A stretch of 41,118 nucleotides of DNA, taken from IMG/VR virus record IMGVR_UViG_3300042868_012832, positions 1 through 41,118 of that record; one strand, given 5' to 3'. Below, one piece after another: positions 29,142 through 36,077 of the stretch. Each line of letters opens with the position of its first letter. Positions within the stretch are counted from its first letter, which is position 1. The position numbers and the translations under genes were made by a program. Below the pieces are notes generated by a model. It was not told the DNA's origin, ran no database searches, and worked only from the letters and a program-made list of their open reading frames with translations. This DNA is from a virus.

Positions 29142-30335
29142 ATGGAAAAAAATTTTAGAATCAATCCAATTGGTCTTAAAGGAAATGAAATAAATGAACG
29201 TATGAAACAACTTATGGGTGTTACACCTATTGTTGAAAATTTATCACGTTCAGCTGTTGAATTAACAAAAATTGGTCCAGATGGTAAATCATATGGTATC
29301 ATAAGAGAAAACCACGAATACTATATCAAAGTATCTGACAAAACTTCAAACGTTACAGCTGAAGATTTTAAATACATTGGTGGCTTGCAGAATAAAAAAC
29401 TAGAAGCTTATCCAACATATGCTAAAGCAACAAAACAATTAAATTTAAAATTTAATTCAATTTGCGAATCTTTTGGTGTTACTAATACATTCAACGTATA
29501 CGTTGATGATAACTTATTGACTGAAGGTGCTGCTAAAGAAGCTACTAAACACATTACTGATACCAAAGGTACTGATTTGGGTGGTAAAGTTAAAGAAGAA
29601 GGTGGTGATAACTTAGCTAGTAAAAAAGCTATGGATGAAATGGAAGAAGTTACTCTTACTGAAGATGAATTGGCTATTGACGCGATGTTAAATGAAGAAG
29701 AGTTAGATGAAGAAGACCAAGGAGAAATTGCTATTAAAACCTACAATAAACTAAACAAAAAAGACGAAGAAGAATTAGATGAGTCTGAGTCTAAAGATAA
29801 CCCATGGGCTATTTGTACTGCTAGTGTTGGTCGTGAAGACAAGAAAAAATACGAAGCATGTGTTAGAGATGTTAAAAAAGAAAAAGGTGTTAAAGAAGAA
29901 CTAGTAGGTAAACAAAAAAATATTGACGCTAACAAAAATGGCAAGATTGATGGTGATGATTTTAAACTTTTAAAAAAGAAAAAAACCAACGAAAATTTTG
30001 GTGAAGAAGACACGTCAACAGATGAATTAATGGACAGATTAGACAACATGTCAGCTAAAGAATTGTTACAATTGTTAGGTGATGCTGGTAGAGATTTGAA
30101 ATCTGTAATCGCTAGAAAATTATCTAGTGGTATGGGTAAAGCTAGAACAGCTTTAAATAAAATGTACCCAGAAGGTGAGGAACCAATGTCACCTAAACAA
30201 AAAAAATTCGCTGCTTTGGCTGAACCTAAAGATAAAATCACATATGCTGATAAAATTGCTGGTGCAACTAAAGACGAAGATATGACTCTTGAAGAAATCC
30301 AAGAAGCTATCTTAGATTTAAAAAAAAAACTTTAA
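29142..30335 (+). CDS. Virion structural protein, N-terminal part (frameshifted at poly-A)
   Basis: 397 residues in this frame. The start (NFRINPIGLKGNEINERMKQ, IIRENHEYYIKVSDK, DFKYIGGLQNKKLEAYPTYA) is a pattern I know from structural proteins near the terminase of T4-like aquatic phages. A later module NPWAICTASVGREDKKKYEA ending CVRDVKK is a common cysteine-containing phage module. An EF-hand-like NKNGKIDGDDF is also seen. The frame stops just after a 10-A run, but the -1 frame continues at once (TLNEAKKYKLKLDN) into the next gene, so both probably form one protein of about 920 residues. Confidence 0.8.
   Translation: MEKNFRINPIGLKGNEINERMKQLMGVTPIVENLSRSAVELTKIGPDGKSYGIIRENHEYYIKVSDKTSNVTAEDFKYIGGLQNKKLEAYPTYAKATKQLNLKFNSICESFGVTNTFNVYVDDNLLTEGAAKEATKHITDTKGTDLGGKVKEEGGDNLASKKAMDEMEEVTLTEDELAIDAMLNEEELDEEDQGEIAIKTYNKLNKKDEEELDESESKDNPWAICTASVGREDKKKYEACVRDVKKEKGVKEELVGKQKNIDANKNGKIDGDDFKLLKKKKTNENFGEEDTSTDELMDRLDNMSAKELLQLLGDAGRDLKSVIARKLSSGMGKARTALNKMYPEGEEPMSPKQKKFAALAEPKDKITYADKIAGATKDEDMTLEEIQEAILDLKKKL
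30320..30329 (+). other. Apparent -1 frameshift site at a run of ten A
   Basis: In frame 0 the run ends AAA AAA AAA CTT TAA. Shifting -1 gives ACT TTA AAC GAA and an open frame to 31903. A_AAA_AAA before C is also a recognised type of slippery sequence. Confidence 0.7.
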
Positions 30336-30469
30336 ACGAAGCTAAAAAATATAAATTAAAACTGGACAACCCCGCACCAGCAGCACCTGTTGCTCCTGCG
30401 CCTGCTCCAGCTGAACCTACAACCGAACCAGCTGATGAAGCTGGTTTTGGCGATTTTGGGGGTGAGGAA

Positions 30470-31903
30470 ATGCCAGCTGAAGAACCTATGGGTGATATGC
30501 CAGCTGAAGAACCAGCAAATGATATGTCATTTGAAAAAGAACCTTTTGATGCTGGCGTTGAAGCTGATGAAGAAACCGACCCTAAAAAATTTATTGAACA
30601 ATTGAGTGGTAAGTTAGGTCAGTCGCTTAGACAATACACCAAAGAACAAGGTCAACCAGATTTTGAGTTAGAAAAATTTGCAATCAACTCAGTAATTTCG
30701 GCAACAAATACTGCTGATATGGATGAAGAGGACAAAAACGACATTATAAAAAAAATAAATAAATCTGGAAAAGATGACACAGAAGATTTTGGTGGTGATA
30801 GCCAAAATAACCCCGACGGTGGAGATAGTTCTTTCGACGGACCCGATAACGGGAATGACGGTTCTGGTGATTTTGAGTTTTCACCTAATGAAGAACCAAT
30901 CAAAGAAGGTGATTTTATGCTTGAAAAACCAAAAAAATTAAGCATTTTTGCACCTGAAGGTAGCGAAGAATTTATGGAAGAAAATAAATTAAATGAAGCT
31001 TGTTGGAAAGGTTATAAAAAAGATGGTATGAAAACCATGTTTGGTAAAAAATACCCTAATTGTGTTAAAATTAACGAGAATTTGGAAGAATCAAACAACT
31101 ACATGTTTTGGCAAAATTTAAAAACAATGGTGCATGCTGCGTCTGAGCTATTAAACATGGATTATAACCAAGTTGATGCTTTGTTATCAGATGGTCATGG
31201 TTGGGCGTTGGACCACATTGCTACATCTGCTGATGACGTTGAAGAAGTTTACCATTTTGTTGAAGGTCGATTAAATGACACACACGAAGATTCTGGTGAA
31301 GAAATGGATTATTCTAAGTGGTCACAAGCAATGAAATTAAAAGAACCAGTTACTGTGTCAAAAGATTTAGCTTATCATTTAAATAACAATATGGCGTTAG
31401 GTGAATCAGTATTTAGATACGGTTCGGAAAAATTTCAAACATTGTTAAAAGAAGTTAAACAGTTACAACAAAAAGGTTTAATTGAGCTTAATGAAAATGA
31501 CCAATTTATTGTTGAAGATTATGATAATGGTTTTATTATGATTGACGAAAATAAAGTCAAACTAAACACTATATTTGAAGAGTTTGAAGCGGAAACAATT
31601 AACGAAGCTGAGTATCAAGGTAAAAAAGTAGAAATAGGTAAACCTAAACGTGGTGGTTCTAAAAAATTCTATGTTTATGTTAGAAACCCTAAAACTGGTA
31701 AAGTTAAAAAAGTTTCTTTTGGTGCTCAAGGTGGTGGTGGTAACCTAGCGGTTAAATTAAGAGACCCTAAGGCAAGAAAAGCATTTTCTGATAGACATAA
31801 TTGTAAAACTAAAAATGACAAAACCAAAGCTGGTTATTGGTCGTGTAGATTACCTAGATATGCTAAATTATTAGGATTGTCTGGTGGTGGTACTTGGTGG
31901 TAA
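30470..31903 (+). CDS. Virion structural protein, C-terminal part with cysteine-rich modules
   Basis: 477 residues from the first ATG; the open frame reaches back to the poly-A run at 30320 through a Pro/Ala-rich linker. Modules in order: an acidic linker, ELEKFAINSVISATNTADMD with EEDKNDIIKKI (seen in T4-like virion proteins), CWKGYKKDGMKTMFGKKYPN, a helical region with SDGHGWALDHIATSADDVEE, and a final basic module with FYVYVRNPKTGKVKKVSFG, SDRHNCKTKND and AGYWSCRLPRY. The cysteine modules recur in many phage and giant-virus proteins with no known role. Likely part of the prohead core or a packaged basic protein. Confidence 0.8.
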   Translation: MPAEEPMGDMPAEEPANDMSFEKEPFDAGVEADEETDPKKFIEQLSGKLGQSLRQYTKEQGQPDFELEKFAINSVISATNTADMDEEDKNDIIKKINKSGKDDTEDFGGDSQNNPDGGDSSFDGPDNGNDGSGDFEFSPNEEPIKEGDFMLEKPKKLSIFAPEGSEEFMEENKLNEACWKGYKKDGMKTMFGKKYPNCVKINENLEESNNYMFWQNLKTMVHAASELLNMDYNQVDALLSDGHGWALDHIATSADDVEEVYHFVEGRLNDTHEDSGEEMDYSKWSQAMKLKEPVTVSKDLAYHLNNNMALGESVFRYGSEKFQTLLKEVKQLQQKGLIELNENDQFIVEDYDNGFIMIDENKVKLNTIFEEFEAETINEAEYQGKKVEIGKPKRGGSKKFYVYVRNPKTGKVKKVSFGAQGGGGNLAVKLRDPKARKAFSDRHNCKTKNDKTKAGYWSCRLPRYAKLLGLSGGGTWW

Positions 31904-31909
31904 AATTTA

Positions 31910-33406
31910 ATGTATATGAAACCATATAAAGAAACAGAAAACGGAAACATTATAAGACGTACATTTTCAGACAACGTACCTGAAAGTGAGCTTGTATGGC
32001 ATAGAGACCATGAGGATAGAGTTGTTTTACCGCTAAACGAAAACGATTGGATGGTTCAATTTGACAACAAATTACCAACAAAATTAAACGTTGGTGAGGA
32101 ATACTTTATACCTAAAGATACTTTTCATAGGGTTATCAAGGGGTCTGGTGAATTACAAGTTGAAATTATAAAAACTGATTTTGATGAAATTATTGAGGAA
32201 GCTGAGAAGAAAGCTAAAAGAGACGCTTGTTATCACAAGGTAAGAGCTAGATATGATGTATGGCCATCAGCTTATGCATCTGGCGCTCTTGTTAAATGTC
32301 GTAAAGTTGGGGCATCTAATTGGGGTAATAGTTCAAATGAAGGTGAAGAATTTAGTTCTAAATCAATAAATGAAGACGTTTTTTTAGCTAACGCTATGCA
32401 AATTAACAATATTGTAACTAGAACACATTCAAAACAAATCTATAGTTTATTATTGGGTATGTTTCCTAACGCAAAAGAAATTATTGATTATCATTTTAAT
32501 GATGAACTTGGTCAACCTTTTGCTGAATGGAGAAGGTTGATATTTGAGATTGATAACTATGTTTTGACTGGTCCAACATTTGTTAACCCACAAAAAATTG
32601 AGTTAGATGATGAGACAATGACCGACAGACAAACCAAATATGACCAATATATAAAAGACAAAGATGCTGGTAAACAAGCTATGTATTTTAGAGATAATAA
32701 CGCTGACCCTAGAAATATAGATTTTAGTAAATTACCACCAGTTACTTTGATGGATACTGGTGGTGGTAATTATGAATTAGTGGATGGTGCTCATAGAATA
32801 TTTTTAGCAAAAAAAGCAAATAAACAATTAAAAGCGTATATTTGGAAAAAACAAAAAAATACACACCCAAACGTTGCTAAAATTAAAGCTTTGTTTGATG
32901 GTATAGGTAATAACGTTACTGAAGAATTAACTGTGTATGAAGCTAAAAAAACAGATTTCTCAAAAGAAAAATCACAAGGTCTTCACGGATGGTTTTCCAG
33001 AAAAGGTGGTGAAGGTTCTAGCGGTTGGGTTGATTGCAACACATGTAGAAAAGACCCAGATACTGGTAGAAAGAAATGTAAACCATGTGGTAGACAAGAT
33101 GGTGAGAAAAGAAAATACCCAGCATGTAGACCAACACCGTCATCTTGTGGTACAAGAGGTAAAGGTAAAAAGTGGGGTAAAAAAAGTACATCGGAAGGGT
33201 TGAATATCTCAGAAAATTTTAGTATATTTGATAAAAACTATTTAAAAATGAGATTACAAGAAACATTTAATTATGAGGAACCTTTGGTTTTACCGATGGA
33301 ACCTAAAACAAAACCGAAAGAATCACCATCGATTCAACCATCAAGAAGAAATAAGCCTTTCTTACCTGAAAGAGAAACGCAACCAGACCCAAAAGCTAAT
33401 GTATAA
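31910..33406 (+). CDS. Multidomain virion-associated protein: cupin-like, cysteine modules, ParB-like segment
   Basis: 498 residues (or 496 from the ATG at 31916). N-terminal cupin-like domain: ELVWHRDHEDRVVLPLNEND, QFDNKLPTKL and FIPKDTFHRVIKGSG. Then ACYHKVRARYDVWPSAYASG followed by ALVKCRKVGASNWGN, a widespread short cysteine module. The middle has TLMDTGGGNYELVDGAHRIF, reminiscent of ParB/Srx-like domains. Near the C-terminus GLHGWFSRKGGEGSSGWVDC, CGRQDGEKRKYPACRPT and a lysine-rich stretch form another cysteine module, possibly zinc-binding. It follows the previous gene by 6 nt and ends in an ATG overlap with the next. Confidence 0.75.
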   Translation: MYMKPYKETENGNIIRRTFSDNVPESELVWHRDHEDRVVLPLNENDWMVQFDNKLPTKLNVGEEYFIPKDTFHRVIKGSGELQVEIIKTDFDEIIEEAEKKAKRDACYHKVRARYDVWPSAYASGALVKCRKVGASNWGNSSNEGEEFSSKSINEDVFLANAMQINNIVTRTHSKQIYSLLLGMFPNAKEIIDYHFNDELGQPFAEWRRLIFEIDNYVLTGPTFVNPQKIELDDETMTDRQTKYDQYIKDKDAGKQAMYFRDNNADPRNIDFSKLPPVTLMDTGGGNYELVDGAHRIFLAKKANKQLKAYIWKKQKNTHPNVAKIKALFDGIGNNVTEELTVYEAKKTDFSKEKSQGLHGWFSRKGGEGSSGWVDCNTCRKDPDTGRKKCKPCGRQDGEKRKYPACRPTPSSCGTRGKGKKWGKKSTSEGLNISENFSIFDKNYLKMRLQETFNYEEPLVLPMEPKTKPKESPSIQPSRRNKPFLPERETQPDPKANV

Positions 33407-33819
33407 TGGGGAAATTATTTTTGGTTTATGTAAACTACGTTGGTAAAGATTATAAGGGTGATTACCTTTATGAGTTTATCTTTTCTGATACAATACAAGA
33501 CATAGACGGTGACGAATGGGATACTTATCCAGCATCTGGTAGACCACAACCACCACATGAATCTTTCATAAAAAAGGTTGGTCGACTTGAATCTGAATTA
33601 ATGTTGGATGTAATACAAAATAGCGATACATTTGCTGTTTGGGATGCAATTGATGGTGTTGTAGCGTTGGCTTGGGAGAACATAAATGATTATGAAACAT
33701 ATCCTGAAAAAAGAATTTGTTTTAAATTTGGTGAAGCTTTACTAGACATTGAGGAAAAGCTATACGAAAAAGACCTAATATTGAATTATAATTTAAACAA
33801 ACATGAACACAAAAAATAA
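33406..33819 (+). CDS. Conserved phage protein of unknown function
   Basis: 137 residues: LFLVYVNYVGKDYKGDYLYE, FIFSDTIQDIDGDEWDTYPA, DTFAVWDAIDGVVALAWENI and RICFKFGEALLDIEEKLY. I recognise the pattern from T4-like aquatic phage genomes next to structural genes. Acidic, no catalytic motif. Overlaps both neighbours by short coding stretches, implying coupled translation. Confidence 0.75.
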   Translation: MGKLFLVYVNYVGKDYKGDYLYEFIFSDTIQDIDGDEWDTYPASGRPQPPHESFIKKVGRLESELMLDVIQNSDTFAVWDAIDGVVALAWENINDYETYPEKRICFKFGEALLDIEEKLYEKDLILNYNLNKHEHKK

Positions 33820-34726
33820 AATAGTTGAAGATATGATGGGTAATCAGAAAAAAACTACAGTTACATTAAAAAAACAAGATTTAGCTAATCCTAGTATTCA
33901 AAAAAGTATTCAAGGGTTAGGCCAAAATGTTAATGTTACTGTTGTTGATGAAATGATAGAACCTCAAGATGCTGCAACAATAAAATATCTTTCAAATGTA
34001 AAAGACCCAGAGTCTGGTCAAATAGCACAACCGTTTAACATTTCTGATAAAAAGTATCAGATGGTTAGAGGGGTTACACCAAATAAAAATATTGTTTTGG
34101 GTGTTTATTGTTTTGATGAGTTAAACGAAGATGGTAGCAACATGATTTATCCCGTTGATGAATTTGAAAACAAAATAGCTAAACCAATGCTAGAAATGGA
34201 AAAATTAACAACTGAAAGTGAAAACAAATCTTCAGAACCAGAAAGTCTAAATTTAGGTGAATATAAACATTTTGTTGTAAACGAAAAAAACGGTAAGTTT
34301 AAAAAATTTAAAACAATACCAGAATTAGCAGCTACAACTATGTTAGAAGATGAAAGATACATGGGTTTACATGAATTTAAAAAATTTTTTGAGAATAGAG
34401 TGTTTGGTGCACCTAGAAGAAAAGAATTAACTGAAGTTGGTTTGACTGGTCAAGAAACTGAAGAAGAAATGACAATTAAAGCTCAAAAACTTATGGGTCT
34501 TATACAAAAAAGAATTCCATCTAACATTATTGATTCATTAAAGACAAACAAAATAGCACAAAGAGAAGTTATTGCGGCGTTTGCTGAATTAATTGGTGTT
34601 CCTAGAAATGGTTTAACTGGTCTTGTTCAAGGTATCAAAGATTTAGCTAAGACTAACACTCAACCACAACAAGCTGTGGCTGAAAATAGAATAGTAAAAA
34701 CAATTAAGAAAAAAGACATTAAATAA
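33803..34726 (+). CDS. Conserved virion-region protein
   Basis: 307 residues, starting 17 nt before the end of the previous gene. N-terminal region KKTTVTLKKQDLANPSIQKS, middle YLSNVKDPESGQIAQPFNIS and GEYKHFVVNEKNGKFKKFKT, C-terminal helices with LMGLIQKRIPSNIIDSL and AFAELIGVPRNGLTGL. No enzyme motif. Position just before terminase suggests a head or neck component. Confidence 0.7.
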   Translation: MNTKNKIVEDMMGNQKKTTVTLKKQDLANPSIQKSIQGLGQNVNVTVVDEMIEPQDAATIKYLSNVKDPESGQIAQPFNISDKKYQMVRGVTPNKNIVLGVYCFDELNEDGSNMIYPVDEFENKIAKPMLEMEKLTTESENKSSEPESLNLGEYKHFVVNEKNGKFKKFKTIPELAATTMLEDERYMGLHEFKKFFENRVFGAPRRKELTEVGLTGQETEEEMTIKAQKLMGLIQKRIPSNIIDSLKTNKIAQREVIAAFAELIGVPRNGLTGLVQGIKDLAKTNTQPQQAVAENRIVKTIKKKDIK

Positions 34727-34727
34727 T

Positions 34728-35993
34728 ATGAGCGATTACAGAAAAATAGCTGAACAAGCATTGTTAAAATCACAAAACAGAAACAAACCTAGATTAAATG
34801 AAGGTGTTGTTTATGGTGACAATATATCGGAAAGAATGCATCCACAGTTAGAACAAGAATTAGCTGAAAGAAAACATTCGTTAGGTAAACACCCTGCAAT
34901 ACCTGAGGGTGATGAAAATAATTTTGAACAAAAAATAATGGGTAAACGCTTCAGTGAAGTTGTTAACCGTTATAAACGAGCATTTGATACTGAAAACATT
35001 GATAACTCACAACTGATGATGCAAATGATGCCAATGGTTCATGAAACTATGGCGTTAGAAGCCAAGCACAAAAAAGATTTAGAAAAATTGGCTGAAAAGA
35101 TGATTCGTGAAGAATATGATATGCCAGAAGATATTGTTGAAATTAAAACCAAATTATCACCTAACATTATGTTAGAGGGTACGAAAAAACACCCAAAACC
35201 TAAATCAAATGATTATCAATTTGAAAGTCATGAGGATATGGTCAACGCAAAGGGAGAGGTTTACAAAAGACGTTTTTTAAACGCAATGATTCAAGGTGCC
35301 GCAAAAAAAACAAATCACATGTTTCATATGGTTGATGATGAATTAACGAACATGGACCCTCGTTTATTGAATCGTTATTCCAAAGTTATGTCAGCTGCTG
35401 ATTATATGTATTATGTTATTCCTAAAATGGATAACGGAACAAACGGTGGTGTTGTAAAAGTAACTTTCCCAACTGCTGAAAACCCTAAAGCTGTTATTGA
35501 AGCTGAAGCGATGATATTTCCAGTTCTTATCCATGAATTGGTTAAAGGTGTTATGGAGTTGCTATCCGCGCATGGTTTACCTAAAGATAAAAAATTGGGT
35601 GATTATGTGGTTGATAAGGCAGACTTTTTAGCGGCAGAGCCATGGGATATGAGAATAGGTCCAGCGCTTTGGGACCGATTTACTGATTGTGTTGACTCTG
35701 ACGACTTTCATTTAAAACACCAGTTATATATGGAATTAGCGTCAATGCCAGTAAAAGAATTTAACGAAAACATGAGGGAAATACTAGCTGGTACAAACAA
35801 GGGTAAAAAAGTAGTTAAAGAAATTATGGATAGTGTTAAACAAGAACTTAAAGAAGAAGAGTTTGACAATGCTATGAATGAATTAAATACGCGAGAAGAA
35901 AAAGATTTTTATTCATTAGACGAAATTATGTTTGGTGATGATATTGAACTTGATGAGGACGATGATGTCTTTGATAGTGATGATTTATTTTAA
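34728..35993 (+). CDS. Conserved virion-region protein
   Basis: 421 residues. Features: PRLNEGVVYGDNISERMHPQ, a helical MVHETMALEAKHKKDLEKLA, VNRYKRAFDTENIDNSQLMM, and AMIFPVLIHELVKGVMELLS, where the HELVK is not an HExxH zinc motif. It ends in a very acidic tail (DDIELDEDDDVFDSDDLF). Immediately before the terminase in the operon order but separated by a terminator-like hairpin. Likely structural; function unknown. Confidence 0.75.
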   Translation: MSDYRKIAEQALLKSQNRNKPRLNEGVVYGDNISERMHPQLEQELAERKHSLGKHPAIPEGDENNFEQKIMGKRFSEVVNRYKRAFDTENIDNSQLMMQMMPMVHETMALEAKHKKDLEKLAEKMIREEYDMPEDIVEIKTKLSPNIMLEGTKKHPKPKSNDYQFESHEDMVNAKGEVYKRRFLNAMIQGAAKKTNHMFHMVDDELTNMDPRLLNRYSKVMSAADYMYYVIPKMDNGTNGGVVKVTFPTAENPKAVIEAEAMIFPVLIHELVKGVMELLSAHGLPKDKKLGDYVVDKADFLAAEPWDMRIGPALWDRFTDCVDSDDFHLKHQLYMELASMPVKEFNENMREILAGTNKGKKVVKEIMDSVKQELKEEEFDNAMNELNTREEKDFYSLDEIMFGDDIELDEDDDVFDSDDLF

Positions 35994-35996
35994 TAT

Positions 35997-36020
35997 AGGG
36001 GCTGTTTAGCCCCTTATTTA
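35997..36020 (+). terminator. Probable Rho-independent terminator
   Basis: AGGGGCT, loop GTTT, AGCCCCT, then TATTTATTT; 4 nt after the stop at 35993. Confidence 0.75.
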
Positions 36021-36051
36021 TTTCAAAACCTTTATTTTACTTGATTTCAGC

Positions 36052-36061
36052 ATATTTATTA
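36052..36061 (+). promoter_or_regulatory. Proposed phage late promoter ATATTTATTA (plus)
   Basis: 16 nt upstream of the terminase start; follows the preceding terminator. Confidence 0.55.
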
Positions 36062-36077
36062 TATAAAAGAAATAGAT

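Noticed and set aside
35530-35560. HELVK in the gene at 34728 as a zinc protease site
   Set aside because: The second histidine of HExxH is missing and the context is a plain helix.
2050-36061. Classic T4 late promoter TATAAATA as the common element
   Set aside because: It appears in a few places only by overlap (for example 28844, 17604); the form consistent in orientation at all sites is ATATTTAT.
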